A DNA stretch of 64,000 nucleotides from PSRI01 sp041484195. Its GTDB lineage: Bacteria; Bacteroidota; Bacteroidia; Chitinophagales; Chitinophagaceae. Where the stretch lies: the NCBI GenBank assembly GCA_041484195.1, contig JBGPHC010000020.1:11427-75426 (forward strand). The letters are read 5' to 3'. Below are positions 27,646-37,202 of the stretch, piece after piece (within the stretch, counting starts at the first letter, position 1; the number at the start of each line of letters is the position of its first letter). Position numbers and translations under genes: made by a program. Below the pieces are notes generated by a model. That model worked only from the letters and a program-made list of their open reading frames with translations, did not search any database and was not told where the DNA came from.

Positions 27646-28863
27646 TCATTGATCTGACATCACCTGGTTTCTCAGAAGGTCATCAAACACTTCTCTTCGC
27701 CTGATGAGGCTCGCCTTACCATCCTTGACCATTACTTCGGCCGGCTTGAGCCTGGAATTAAAATTGCTACTCATTTCAAATCCATAGGCACCAGCGTTGT
27801 AAAAAACCAGGTAATCGCCTTCCCGTATTTCTTGGACTTTCCTGCCAGACGCGAATGTGTCTGTCTCACAAATATTACCCACAATGGTATAAATATTTTC
27901 GGAGCCATTAAGGTTGGAAATATTTTCAATTTGATGGTAAGCATCGTAAAACATTGGGCGTATCAAATGGTTGAAGCCGCTGTTGACACCGGCAAATGTC
28001 AAACCAGGCGTTTCTTTCATAACATTTACCTGAGTTATAAAATAGCCGCATTCGCTTACCAGGAATTTACCAGGTTCAAACCATATTTGCAAGGGCCTTC
28101 CATTGGGATTGGGATGATTGGCGAAAGCTTCCTTCACTTTCCGAGCCAGCAGGGGGATATCCGTTTCTGCGTCGCCGGATTTATAAGGAACCTTGAATCC
28201 ACCCCCCAGGTCAATAAATTCCAATTCTTTGAAATGCGGAATGATGTCGAACAGGACTTCGATGCCCTTCACAAAAATATCTACGTCTTTAATATCGCTG
28301 CCGGTATGAATATGCAGGTCACGAATAAAGAGATCGTATTTTTCTACGAGGGCTAAGACCTTGTCGAGTTGTTCCACCGGGATGCCGAATTTGCTTTTAT
28401 CGTGGCCGGTTGATATTTTCATATTGCCGCCTGCAAGGATATTGGGACGTAAACGAATTCCTACCGGGTAGCCATGACCGTATCTTTCGCCGAATTTTTC
28501 GAGATTCGACAGACTATCTATATTGATATGAACGCCGGCTTCCCGCGCTTCCTCAATTTCATCGAATGCGATCCCATTGGAAGTGTATAGGATTTTCTGA
28601 GGACTGAAACCTGCCAGCAGGCCTATTTTCACCTCATTTATGGAACTGCAGTCCAGGCAGGCGCCCAGGCTTCTGAGATATTTCAGGATATTGACATTGG
28701 TCAGTGCCTTGCAGGCATAAAAAAAAACGGTATCGCTTTCGTTAAAAGCCGATTTCAATTTTTGGTATTGTTCCGCGATCTTCTCCGCATGATACACATA
28801 GACCGGAGTGCCAAATTCATTGGCAATATCCGTCAACTGCCTGGCTGTTAAATGCTGATCCAT
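27646..28863 (-). CDS. lysA: Diaminopimelate decarboxylase
   Basis: A 405-aa fold-III PLP enzyme that converts meso-diaminopimelate to L-lysine, the last step of lysine synthesis. PLP lysine K52 lies in FFYACKALTN. The phosphate-binding part reads FIDLGGGFKVPYKSG, the C-terminal active-site part GNICETDTFA, followed by YLVFYNAGAYGFEMSSNFNSR. All features match LysA and the length is normal. It is cytoplasmic. It lies 120 bases downstream of scpB on the same strand. The start ATG at 28863 is the first possible and leaves a complete N-terminus. Confidence 0.95.
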   Translation of the reverse strand: MDQHLTARQLTDIANEFGTPVYVYHAEKIAEQYQKLKSAFNESDTVFFYACKALTNVNILKYLRSLGACLDCSSINEVKIGLLAGFSPQKILYTSNGIAFDEIEEAREAGVHINIDSLSNLEKFGERYGHGYPVGIRLRPNILAGGNMKISTGHDKSKFGIPVEQLDKVLALVEKYDLFIRDLHIHTGSDIKDVDIFVKGIEVLFDIIPHFKELEFIDLGGGFKVPYKSGDAETDIPLLARKVKEAFANHPNPNGRPLQIWFEPGKFLVSECGYFITQVNVMKETPGLTFAGVNSGFNHLIRPMFYDAYHQIENISNLNGSENIYTIVGNICETDTFASGRKVQEIREGDYLVFYNAGAYGFEMSSNFNSRLKPAEVMVKDGKASLIRRREVFDDLLRNQVMSDQ

Positions 28864-28983
28864 ATAAAAGTGAAAATAGCAACGAAATTAAAGCTAGTGC
28901 GGGATATGATAAAATAAATGCGGCTCAGTGGAGGCGAATCAACCAGGTTCCTGACTCTGGATCTTCTGGCTACCAGGATTAAT

Positions 28984-29808
28984 TCATTCAGGCTGAATAT
29001 TATTTTTCGGATCATCTCCGGATTCTTCCTCGAATTCGTCCTGCTTCTCTTCGGGATTTGCTGTACTGGAAATGTCTGCAGCAGGCTCATCACTAATTCC
29101 CGAAAGTCCCAGATCTTTTTCAGAAGGAGAGTCAGGCCTGACATCCCCGGCTGTTGCAATAGCATGATCAATCAATTCCCCATTTTCGGCCACCACGAGA
29201 TTGCTTCCCTCATCCACGTCAAAATGATCTGCGTTGACCAGTGTGGGCGTCACGATCTGTTCGGCCAGCACTTCGTTGATGCGTGGCAGATCTTCGGGCG
29301 AATTGATTCCGAAATAATCCATAAATGACTTGGATGTGCCATAAATCAACGGCTTGCCAGGGAGGTTTTCATTGCGTCCCGTAATGACAAGCAACTCCTT
29401 TTCCAATAATTTCTGGATCACATAGTCGCAGTTCACGCCGCGAATCGCTTCTATTTCTCCCTTGGTGACCGGTTGTTTGTACGCAACAATGGCAAGGGTT
29501 TCCATTGCCGCAGATGACAACCTTTTCAGGAATTTATCGCCATTGAGCTGAACGATTGTCTTGTGATAGGCCGTCTTGGTGAGGAATTGCCAGCCACCTC
29601 CGCTCTGCCTCACTTCAAATGGATAGAAATCTGTGGCATATTTCTCACGGATAGCATCCACCGCCGCCTCTACCTGGTCTGCAGTAGTTCGATCTTCAAT
29701 AAAAGCAAGGCCATTGTTCACTAATTCCAATAGTTCCGTATTGGTCAAAGGTTTTTCACTTGCAAAAATCAGGGCTTCGATATGTGGTATGATTTGAGAT
29801 AGTTCCAT
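28984..29808 (-). CDS. scpB: Segregation and condensation protein B
   Basis: A 274-aa ScpB, the winged-helix kleisin-associated partner of SMC and ScpA in chromosome condensation. The start IEALIFASEKPLTNTELLELV and the core KRLSSAAMETLAIVAYKQPVTKGEIEAIRG with LLEKELLVITGR and YGTSKSFMDYFGI are diagnostic. Beyond about residue 190 comes an acidic, low-complexity tail ending EEKQDEFEEESGDDPKNN, common in Bacteroidota ScpB proteins but absent from Bacillus ScpB. scpA is not in the window. It lies 120 bases upstream of lysA. Confidence 0.92.
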   Translation of the reverse strand: MELSQIIPHIEALIFASEKPLTNTELLELVNNGLAFIEDRTTADQVEAAVDAIREKYATDFYPFEVRQSGGGWQFLTKTAYHKTIVQLNGDKFLKRLSSAAMETLAIVAYKQPVTKGEIEAIRGVNCDYVIQKLLEKELLVITGRNENLPGKPLIYGTSKSFMDYFGINSPEDLPRINEVLAEQIVTPTLVNADHFDVDEGSNLVVAENGELIDHAIATAGDVRPDSPSEKDLGLSGISDEPAADISSTANPEEKQDEFEEESGDDPKNNIQPE

Positions 29809-29825
29809 GAGAAATTATTGGTTAG

Positions 29826-30383
29826 TTAGTCATTGGTCACTGCGTCCGCCGAAGGTTTACCCCAGGCGGACTGTTCATTTGGATATTGTATTTCCTATTG
29901 ATCTTATGTATCCATTTATCAACTTAAAAAATAGGTCTAACTGGTCTTGCAGAAACAAAAAATCTTCATCCTGAATCAGATTTCTTTGCCAGCCTTTGAT
30001 AAGAGCGGTTCGGGCCTCATAGGCTGAACCTCGGCTATAAAAGCAAAAATTCCTGTTCTCTTTATAGAAAAATCTGCTATACACTTCGCTATTATCAAGA
30101 GCCATTGAATCGGCTGCCCTGGCAAATTGTTTTCCGAGACTGTCATTTTCATAAAAATTCCACCGATTTACAATCTTCCAAACCCTCTCCACTATATTCA
30201 TGGCAACCTTATACAGCTCCAGGTTTTGCAAAGTTAGTTTAGTTGTAATGTTTAACCTCCTCCAACTTCCATGCCTCTTATTCTCCCATCTTCTCCAAAA
30301 TTACCAACTTATTCTAGCCCCAGAAGGGGGACTTCGAATCCCAGTGACTAATCTCTTTCCTTCCCACTATGACCAATGACTAA
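29826..30383. mobile_element. Candidate non-autonomous unit around the four-helix-bundle gene
   Basis: TTAGTCATTGGTCA at 29826-29839 is exactly the reverse complement of 30370-30383. The 558 bases between hold only the four-helix-bundle gene, a 7-bp-arm hairpin directly after its 3' end (29844-29850 with 29865-29871), and upstream filler that includes a second imperfect GTGACTAAT near 30343 and a CCCC/GGGG hairpin near 30318-30330. No transposase is present. The unit lies between two core genes. Mobility is inferred from the repeats and from the known scattered occurrence of this gene family. Confidence 0.4.
29875..30231 (-). CDS. Four-helix-bundle protein (23S rRNA intervening-sequence type)
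   Basis: A 118-aa protein of the small four-helix-bundle family first seen in intervening sequences of 23S rRNA genes. Typical features are LELYKVAMNIVERVWKIV, a central GKQFARAADSMALDNSEV and YSRGSAYEARTALIKGW. The family's biochemical role is unknown; members are structurally like Avd of diversity-generating retroelements. The start is uncertain: the frame opens with TTG at 30231 and the first ATG is at codon 11, which would cut into helix 1. The gene sits alone between scpB and atpG, inside a 14-bp perfect inverted repeat (29826-29839 and 30370-30383), which suggests that it is part of a small mobile unit. Confidence 0.8.
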   Translation of the reverse strand: MQNLELYKVAMNIVERVWKIVNRWNFYENDSLGKQFARAADSMALDNSEVYSRFFYKENRNFCFYSRGSAYEARTALIKGWQRNLIQDEDFLFLQDQLDLFFKLINGYIRSIGNTISK

Positions 30384-30413
30384 TAACTTCTCCCTAATGA
30401 CTTCCTCCTCCCC

Positions 30414-31298
30414 CTACCCATTCAATGCCGCAGCTCCACTGACAATCTCGGTCAGTTCAGTAGTAATCGCAGCCTGCCTGGCGCGGTTGTATGAAATGCG
30501 TAAACTTTTCAACAATTCATTGGCATTTTCAGAAGCCTTATCCATGGCCGTCATCCGGGCCCCTTCTTCACTCGCCTTGGCGTCCAGCACGGCTTTGAAC
30601 ATTTGCGTATTGAGGATTTTGGGCATCATCTCTGCAATCAGGGATTCCCTTTCGGGTTCAAAAATAAAATCAGCCCTGGTGGCTTTCCCATCTTTGCTTT
30701 CCACCTTAGGTATTGGCAGGAATCGCTCGACTACAAAACGTTGGGTAGCTGCATTTCTGAATTCGCTATACACCAGTTCCACGGCATCGAATTCTTTTGA
30801 AGCGAATCCCTCCATCGCGGCCTGGGCCACGCGCTGAACATTTTCGAAGGTCAGGTGCAGGAAAATATCTTTGAACGCGGGATTCACATTATATTTCATC
30901 TTGATGAAATATTCATATGCTTTTTTCCCAATGGGCCAAACAAATACGTTTCCTTTTCTGAATTGTTCGGGATAATTGCTGCTTATAATATTGCGCGCCA
31001 TTTTTATCACATTGGCATTGTAGGCCCCGCACAAACCCCGGTCTGAAGAAATGGCAATGACCAATACTTTCTCCACAGTTCTTTCCACGGCCAGGTTCGT
31101 ACCCAGACCGCCTTCGGTATTGCTTACTATATTACTCAGCATCCCCTGAAGCTTCCTGGCATAGGGACGCATCTGTACAATAGCATCCTGTGCCCGCCGT
31201 AATTTAGCGGCGCTCACCATTTTCATGGCCTTGGTAATTTGCTGCGTACTCTGGATTGATTTGATCCGGTTCCTGACTTCTTTTAATGCACCTGCCAT
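30414..31298 (-). CDS. atpG: ATP synthase F1 gamma subunit
   Basis: A 294-aa gamma subunit, the rotating shaft of F1-ATPase. The N-terminal coiled-coil part MAGALKEVRNRIKSIQSTQQITKAMKMVSAAKLRR-like text (read as KEVRNRIKSIQSTQQITKAM) and the C-terminal MDKASENANELLKSLRISYN with ARQAAITTELTEIVSGA are invariant family features. The middle domain has SSDRGLCGAYN. It is complete and of normal length. No other ATP synthase gene adjoins it: the next gene upstream is an unrelated envelope enzyme 358 bases away. Bacteroidota often split the F1Fo genes, but gamma usually follows alpha (atpA). Confidence 0.95.
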   Translation of the reverse strand: MAGALKEVRNRIKSIQSTQQITKAMKMVSAAKLRRAQDAIVQMRPYARKLQGMLSNIVSNTEGGLGTNLAVERTVEKVLVIAISSDRGLCGAYNANVIKMARNIISSNYPEQFRKGNVFVWPIGKKAYEYFIKMKYNVNPAFKDIFLHLTFENVQRVAQAAMEGFASKEFDAVELVYSEFRNAATQRFVVERFLPIPKVESKDGKATRADFIFEPERESLIAEMMPKILNTQMFKAVLDAKASEEGARMTAMDKASENANELLKSLRISYNRARQAAITTELTEIVSGAAALNG

Positions 31299-31656
31299 TG
31301 GGGGAAAAGATTGATTTCTTGATTAGAAAATGATTTCCTGCGAAATTTTATGGCCATCGCCGCCAGTCCGACCCATTGTTTTTTACCACTGAAGATCGGG
31401 CTCGCAAAGGTATTTGAATTGATACAAAAAACCATAGTGCTGTGGAAAGAACCTGCATTCGTTTCGGCATCCCAATCGCTCAATAAAATAGTGCAGATCT
31501 GCATTACACACACCTTTTCATAGTGGTATAAGCAATTTATTGTCAATGTCTTATGTTCAGCTTGCATTCAAGTTGGCAGATACAGGGGAAGACAATGTCC
31601 CATAGTCATCAACAGGACAAAATGAATAGCGAAGTCTGGAAGGGGATTTTGCAATC
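31299..31656. other. Interval upstream of atpG
   Basis: 358 bases between atpG and the phosphoethanolamine-transferase gene. It must hold the atpG promoter if atpG is transcribed alone, but I see no clear TAnnTTTG box, repeat, RNA gene or credible reading frame. Confidence 0.5.
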
Positions 31657-33330
31657 TTATTTTATTTCATCAAAAGGAGTCACTTTTCCATTTTCACCCA
31701 GTACTTCCTGCCTGCTGTCTATGAAATAGGGAGATGCGATGCTTCTGGTGCTGTCGGAATTCCTGTATCCGATTCCTGCCATATCAAGAAGTGTGTGAAA
31801 AACATTATCAGCAGAGCTGATCTTTCTGTCTTTATGCTGCCTAAGAAAACTGAATTTATCGGCATTCTTTTTCAGAAAGAGATCCGAGCCCCAGATGAAT
31901 AGTGGCACTTGAGCGGTAAAATGAGTGGGTGTATAGGAATGAAAATACAGTTTGCGGTCGTCATCGCCCAGGTTTTCACCATGATCGGATACAAAAGTAA
32001 CCGTGGACTCCGCACCAGTGGCCTTTACTGCGTCGATAATCTGGCTGATAATAAGATCGGTGTATAAGATCGAATTATCATACTCATTGATGATGATATC
32101 CCTGGGAGGATAGCCCAATGACATGCGGTTCCGGTCTGACACCGGTCTGAAATGTGTGAAGGCCTCAGGGTATCGCAAAAGGTAACGATAATGGCTGCCG
32201 ATGGTGTGCACGATCATGAAAATATCCTTTTTGGAATACTTATCCATCACATTTTTTACGATGTCAACCAGGGCAGAATCGTAATTGCCCCTGAAATTAC
32301 TTTCATTGTCACCGTAGCCGTTAAATATGGCAGTATCTCCATCATTATAGTGCATGCCGATATTGCCGGTCAGTCCGAATTTGGACTGGTTGCTGATCCA
32401 GAAAGTCTTGTAGCCAACTTCTTTATATGCTTCGAGGATGCTTTTTTCTTTCTTATGTAAATCAAAATTCACAGCGTCAGCGCGGGTGATGAGTTGAGGA
32501 ACGGATAGTATAGTCATGGTGCCACCGGTAGCCACATTGCTGAAGCTCACGAGGTTTTTCATACTGTCAAGATTAGGCGAAGTTTCCCGGGGATAGCCAT
32601 TGATTGCCCAGTGGTCAAAGCGCGAAGCCTCTCCGATGATGAGTATATGGATATGCCTCAGCGAATCTTCTGTTTTGCGGTAAGCGCCATAACTGAAATT
32701 CTTCACGATCTTCTGATAATTGCGGGTATTCTGCATTTCCGAATAGAGGTAGCTGAAGATATTCACCATGCGGAATGGGTAATAGGTGCGGAATGTATTC
32801 TTCAGGATAATGGGATGCCTTCTTATATCCCGGCTTCTCAAGAAAGGAATGGCCAGGAAGCCCAGGATAGCGAATGCGGAAATCAGGGCCGCGGTCTTGA
32901 AATTCAGTTTTTTTGGCAGTCCCCTGCTCAGCCAGAGCACAAGAAGGAAATTCAATATGATCATCGCAGCTACTATAAAAATTCGCCATCCCAGCAGCTC
33001 CGTGGCTTCTTTGTAATTCGTGTCTAAAAGTAGTCCTGCCATTTCCGCGTTCACCTGGCTGTTGATGAGGAGCACCGGCAGTAGGGCTAAGGGGATAATT
33101 GAACAAATCAAAGCAGCTATCAGGTAATAGATTCTGAGATTATAATAAAAGAGGACAACTGGCATCAGGGCCAGTAGTTGCACGACTACAAATCCGGAAA
33201 CAGCGTAATTGTATACTCCGTTTTTCAAAAAGAAAACCACGTCGGGAAGAAAGATCAGAACAGTGATTATGCTGACAAATAAATAGATTTTAATAGCTTT
33301 CCGAAGGGTATTTCTATCAGGAAATCGCAT
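31657..33330 (-). CDS. EptA-like phosphoethanolamine transferase (sulfatase-fold membrane enzyme)
   Basis: A 557-aa inner membrane enzyme: five hydrophobic segments within residues 15-162, then a periplasmic alkaline-phosphatase-fold domain. Active-site landmarks fit the lipid A phosphoethanolamine transferase group: IIGEASRFDHWAINGY with metal ligand E234, GGTMTILSVP with probable nucleophile T271, and TFVSDHGENLGDD with the C-terminal metal ligands. It should transfer phosphoethanolamine from phosphatidylethanolamine to lipid A or another surface glycan, lowering negative charge and polymyxin binding. The acceptor is not proven, and other sulfatase-fold transferases are close. It stands alone, 358 bases upstream of atpG. 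Confidence 0.8.
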   Translation of the reverse strand: MRFPDRNTLRKAIKIYLFVSIITVLIFLPDVVFFLKNGVYNYAVSGFVVVQLLALMPVVLFYYNLRIYYLIAALICSIIPLALLPVLLINSQVNAEMAGLLLDTNYKEATELLGWRIFIVAAMIILNFLLVLWLSRGLPKKLNFKTAALISAFAILGFLAIPFLRSRDIRRHPIILKNTFRTYYPFRMVNIFSYLYSEMQNTRNYQKIVKNFSYGAYRKTEDSLRHIHILIIGEASRFDHWAINGYPRETSPNLDSMKNLVSFSNVATGGTMTILSVPQLITRADAVNFDLHKKEKSILEAYKEVGYKTFWISNQSKFGLTGNIGMHYNDGDTAIFNGYGDNESNFRGNYDSALVDIVKNVMDKYSKKDIFMIVHTIGSHYRYLLRYPEAFTHFRPVSDRNRMSLGYPPRDIIINEYDNSILYTDLIISQIIDAVKATGAESTVTFVSDHGENLGDDDRKLYFHSYTPTHFTAQVPLFIWGSDLFLKKNADKFSFLRQHKDRKISSADNVFHTLLDMAGIGYRNSDSTRSIASPYFIDSRQEVLGENGKVTPFDEIK

Positions 33331-33672
33331 GGATGATCAGGGTTTGGCTAAAGATTCAAATTAAACAAATCTATAACATCAGTGTACATTCTCCAAAACG
33401 ACGGAATGTTTAGCTTGTTGCCTGCTTTGAATTCCCACTTGGAACCAACTGAATTATCCGGTCTTTGAACCAGGAAACCGGCCCATGGATAGGCGGTTAA
33501 TAATGGGCGCGGTTCGGGATTTTAAGCGATAGTATGTCTGAATCGCAATCCTTACCTTTGTACGCCTCTGTCAATATGACCGGCCTCCATAAACAGCACC
33601 ATATTTGACGGCAGGAAGATGATATTATACACCATCAATTAAATGAAAAGAATTCATTAACAAATAATTGTC
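33331..33672. other. Divergent promoter interval before secA
   Basis: 342 bases between two divergently transcribed genes. Apart from the secA -7 box candidate at 33553-33560, I see no gene, RNA or repeat. The promoter of the leftward transferase gene must also lie here, but no clear match stands out. Confidence 0.5.
33553..33560 (+). promoter_or_regulatory. Candidate secA promoter -7 box
   Basis: TACCTTTG matches the Bacteroidota sigma-A -7 consensus TAnnTTTG exactly, 112 bases before the secA ATG. A clear -33 TTTG is not present at the usual distance, so the assignment is tentative. Confidence 0.4.
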
Positions 33673-36600
33673 ATGTTGAAGTTCATTACGAAAATTTTTG
33701 GAGGGAGCAAATCGGAAAAGGACGTTAAGATTTTGTGGCCGAAGGTAGAACAGATTAACCAGTTTTTTACAAGCTACAGTGACCTAACGAACGATGAGCT
33801 CAGGTCAAAAACGCAGGAATTCAAATCACGCATCAGAGAAAATCTGTCAGAAATAGACCAGCAGATTGAATCTCTTACAAAAAGGGCTGAGGAACTTTCC
33901 TTCAATGATATTACGGGCAAGGATGATATCTATCAGCAGATAGATAAACTAAAAAAGGAAAGAGACACAAAGATTGAAGAAGTGCTGAATGAAATACTTT
34001 CCGAAGCCTTCGCCGTTGTAAAGGAAACAGCCAGGAGATTTGCCACCAACACAGAACTGGTTGCAAAAGCGACTGAATTAGACCGTGAGTTAAGCATTAA
34101 GAAAGCGCATATCCGGATTGAGGGAGACAATGTGATCTACAAGAACAGTTGGCTGGCAGGTGGCAACCTGGTTACCTGGAATATGGTGCACTATGACGTT
34201 CAGTTGCTCGGTGGATTGGTCTTGCACCAGGGAAAAATCGCCGAAATGGCTACCGGTGAAGGTAAAACGCTGGTTTCAACATTACCCGCCTACCTCAACG
34301 CGCTCGCTGGCGAAGGTGTTCACATAGTAACTGTGAATGATTACCTCGCTAAACGCGACTCCGAATGGAATGGCACCCTCTACGAATTTTTGGGATTGAA
34401 AGTAGATTGCATAGACAGGCATCAGCCCAATAGTCTGGAAAGACGGATCGCCTACCAGGCCGATATCATTTATGGCACGAATAACGAATTTGGCTTTGAC
34501 TACCTGCGCGACAACATGGTGCACAATCCGGATGAAATGGTGCAACGCAAGCATCATTATGCCATGGTGGATGAGGTGGACAGTGTATTGATTGACGATG
34601 CGCGTACGCCGTTGATCATATCTGGTCCCATTTCCAAAGGAGGTGACGACCAGCAATATGAAAATCTGAAACCCAGGGTGCACCAACTCGTGGAAGCGCA
34701 AAAACAGGTAGTAAATAAGGCTCTGATCGATGCTAAAAGATTGATAGCAGAAAATAAAGACGATCCTAAGGAAGGCGGGCTTTTCCTGATGCGCGCCTAC
34801 CGCGGTCTTCCAAAAACAAGCGCCCTGATCAAATACCTGAGTGAACCGGGTATAAAAGTGAAACTCCAGAAATCTGAGAATTATTATCTCGCCGACCAAC
34901 AAAAGCAAATGCGGGTAGTGGATGAGGACCTGTATTTTAGTATCGATGAAAAAAATAACCAGGTAGACCTCACAGAAAAAGGTCTCCATTTTATTACCAA
35001 GGGTGGTGAAGACCCGAACTTCTTCGTAATCCCGGATCTCAGCATTCAATTATCTGAAATAGAAAAGAGTGATGCTGATCCCGACACCAAATTGCGTTTG
35101 AAAGAACAGATATTAAACGAATATGCCCTAAAGGCCGACCGCATTCATACCGTTCAGCAATTACTAAAGGCTTATACGCTTTTTGAGAAAGACGTGGAAT
35201 ATGTGGTGTTGGATGGACAGGTTAAGATCGTGGATGAACAAACAGGACGCATACTCGAAGGACGCCGCTACAGCGACGGGCTGCACCAGGCCATTGAAGC
35301 CAAGGAAAATGTGAAGATAGAAGCCGCCACCCAAACTTATGCCACAATCACGCTCCAGAACTATTTCCGCATGTATCACAAACTCGCGGGGATGACGGGT
35401 ACGGCCGAAACAGAAGCAGGTGAATTCTGGGACATCTATAAACTGGATGTGGTTTCCATTCCCACCAACTTATCCGTAGTCCGTAAGGATGAGGAGGATA
35501 TGGTTTTCAAAACCAAGAGAGAAAAATACAAGGCGGTCATTGAAGAAATTGAAAAATTGCGTGCGGCAGGAAGACCCGCGCTGGTAGGTACCACATCCGT
35601 GGAAGTAAGCGAATTATTGAGTAAGATGCTGCAGGCCCGGAAAATTCCACACAATGTTTTGAACGCAAAACAGCACGCGCGTGAAGCTCAGGTGGTGGCC
35701 GAGGCCGGTCTCTCAGGCTCGGTAACCATCGCCACCAATATGGCAGGCCGCGGTACGGATATCAAGCTCGGGGCTGGTGTGCGTGAAGCCGGAGGGCTCG
35801 CGATCATCGGCACGGAAAGGCATGAATCCCGGCGTGTAGACAGACAGCTTCGCGGCCGTGCGGGCAGACAGGGTGATCCGGGAACTTCTCAATTCTATGT
35901 GTCGCTTGAAGACGACCTAATGCGCATGTTTGGAAGCGACAGGATCGCGGCGCTGATGGATAGAATGGGCTACAAGGAAGGAGAAGTGATCCAGCACAGT
36001 ATGATCACCAAGAGCATTGAACGGGCCCAAAGAAAAGTGGAAGAAAACAACTTCGGCATACGTAAACGCCTACTCGAATATGACGACGTCATGAACAAGC
36101 AGCGTAATGTGGTTTATACCAAGCGCCAGCACGCCCTGTTTGGTGAACGGCTGGCGCTTGATCTTGACAATGCCTTTTACCTGGTTTCTGAGGGGTTGAT
36201 CAATTCCTTCCGCGAACAAAATGATTTTGAAGGATTCAAATTATCAGTGATCGTCAACTTTGGCATTGATACCAGTATCAGTGAAGATGATTTTGCGAAA
36301 GCCGACCTCAGTACACTCGCCGAAAAATTATACACCGAATCCACTACTAATTACCAACAGCGCAAGGAGATTGTGACCAAGCAGGCTCTGCCCGTATTCC
36401 ACAACATCAGGCAGATACAGGGAAATCATATAGAAAATGTAATTGTTCCATTCACTGATGGCCGGAAAGTGGTTCAGGCCCTTGCCAACCTGCAAAAAAC
36501 GTTGGATACACAGGGCCGCGAACTGGCTAATTCCTTGGAACGCACCATCACATTGGCAGTCATAGACGATGCCTGGAAGGAACACCTGCGGGCAATGGAT

Positions 36601-37005
36601 GATTTGAAACACAGCGTGCAAACAGCGGTCTATGAACAAAAAGATCCCCTGGTGATCTATAAAACCACGGCTTTTGAATTATTCCGCAATATGGATGGTG
36701 AGGTCAACAGGGATATCGTTTCATTCCTTTGCCGGTCTTCCATTCCTGTTGAACAAAATGCCGGACAGATCCGCGAAGGAAGGGAACAGAAAACTGACAT
36801 GAGTAAGTTGAAGGTCAGAAAAGACGAACTGGTTGCCGCGGGAGAAGCTGCTACTGCTGCTGGTAAGGGCAATGACTATTTCGATCCTTCCGAACACGTA
36901 AAACAAGAACCCATTAAAGTGGGACCCAAGATCGGCCGGAATGATCCCTGCCCCTGCGGCAGCGGAAAGAAATATAAGAACTGCCACGGGAAAGAGGGAG
37001 GATAA
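33673..37005 (+). CDS. secA: Preprotein translocase ATPase subunit SecA
   Basis: A 1110-aa motor ATPase that pushes unfolded proteins through SecYEG. Walker A is MATGEGKTLVSTLPAYL, Walker B MVDEVDSVLIDDARTPLIISG; the second half has GMTGTAETEAGEF, IATNMAGRGTDIKLG and RQLRGRAGRQGDPG. The C-terminal zinc tail CPCGSGKKYKNCHG is intact; it binds SecB and phospholipid. Bacteroidota SecA is about 200 residues longer than the E. coli protein (901 aa); here the extra length includes an N-terminal coiled-coil part (residues 40-105) and a stretch around 340-420. It is followed by a terminator at 37078-37107, so it is probably a single-gene unit. Confidence 0.97.
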   Translation: MLKFITKIFGGSKSEKDVKILWPKVEQINQFFTSYSDLTNDELRSKTQEFKSRIRENLSEIDQQIESLTKRAEELSFNDITGKDDIYQQIDKLKKERDTKIEEVLNEILSEAFAVVKETARRFATNTELVAKATELDRELSIKKAHIRIEGDNVIYKNSWLAGGNLVTWNMVHYDVQLLGGLVLHQGKIAEMATGEGKTLVSTLPAYLNALAGEGVHIVTVNDYLAKRDSEWNGTLYEFLGLKVDCIDRHQPNSLERRIAYQADIIYGTNNEFGFDYLRDNMVHNPDEMVQRKHHYAMVDEVDSVLIDDARTPLIISGPISKGGDDQQYENLKPRVHQLVEAQKQVVNKALIDAKRLIAENKDDPKEGGLFLMRAYRGLPKTSALIKYLSEPGIKVKLQKSENYYLADQQKQMRVVDEDLYFSIDEKNNQVDLTEKGLHFITKGGEDPNFFVIPDLSIQLSEIEKSDADPDTKLRLKEQILNEYALKADRIHTVQQLLKAYTLFEKDVEYVVLDGQVKIVDEQTGRILEGRRYSDGLHQAIEAKENVKIEAATQTYATITLQNYFRMYHKLAGMTGTAETEAGEFWDIYKLDVVSIPTNLSVVRKDEEDMVFKTKREKYKAVIEEIEKLRAAGRPALVGTTSVEVSELLSKMLQARKIPHNVLNAKQHAREAQVVAEAGLSGSVTIATNMAGRGTDIKLGAGVREAGGLAIIGTERHESRRVDRQLRGRAGRQGDPGTSQFYVSLEDDLMRMFGSDRIAALMDRMGYKEGEVIQHSMITKSIERAQRKVEENNFGIRKRLLEYDDVMNKQRNVVYTKRQHALFGERLALDLDNAFYLVSEGLINSFREQNDFEGFKLSVIVNFGIDTSISEDDFAKADLSTLAEKLYTESTTNYQQRKEIVTKQALPVFHNIRQIQGNHIENVIVPFTDGRKVVQALANLQKTLDTQGRELANSLERTITLAVIDDAWKEHLRAMDDLKHSVQTAVYEQKDPLVIYKTTAFELFRNMDGEVNRDIVSFLCRSSIPVEQNAGQIREGREQKTDMSKLKVRKDELVAAGEAATAAGKGNDYFDPSEHVKQEPIKVGPKIGRNDPCPCGSGKKYKNCHGKEGG

Positions 37006-37077
37006 TGAATGAGAGGGATTTATTTAAAACATAAAATACGACTGGGAAAAATCTGAATTCTGCGGTGTTGAAATAAG

Positions 37078-37107
37078 GCATTTACTATTTACGGGTAAAT
37101 GCTTTTT
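37078..37107 (+). terminator. Rho-independent terminator after secA
   Basis: GCATTTAC (37078-37085) pairs perfectly with GTAAATGC (37095-37102) around a 9-base loop, followed by TTTTT at 37103-37107. It lies 73 bases after the secA stop and before deoC, so the two are likely separate transcripts. Confidence 0.75.
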
Positions 37108-37202
37108 CATGAGGCATTAGAGTCATTTTGCCGGAAATTCATTGCGACCTTTCTTCCGGTTCATGAGTCAGTCTCAACCCCGGGTTATTAATATTTTCTT
37201 TC

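Noticed and set aside
30326..30342. tRNA-like T-arm (GGGA-CTTCGAA-TCCC)
   Set aside because: No acceptor, D or anticodon arms nearby; part of the repeat-rich flank of the four-helix-bundle unit.
34282..35049. 255-codon leftward frame inside secA
   Set aside because: Lies wholly antisense to conserved SecA motor motifs; an artefact of codon bias.
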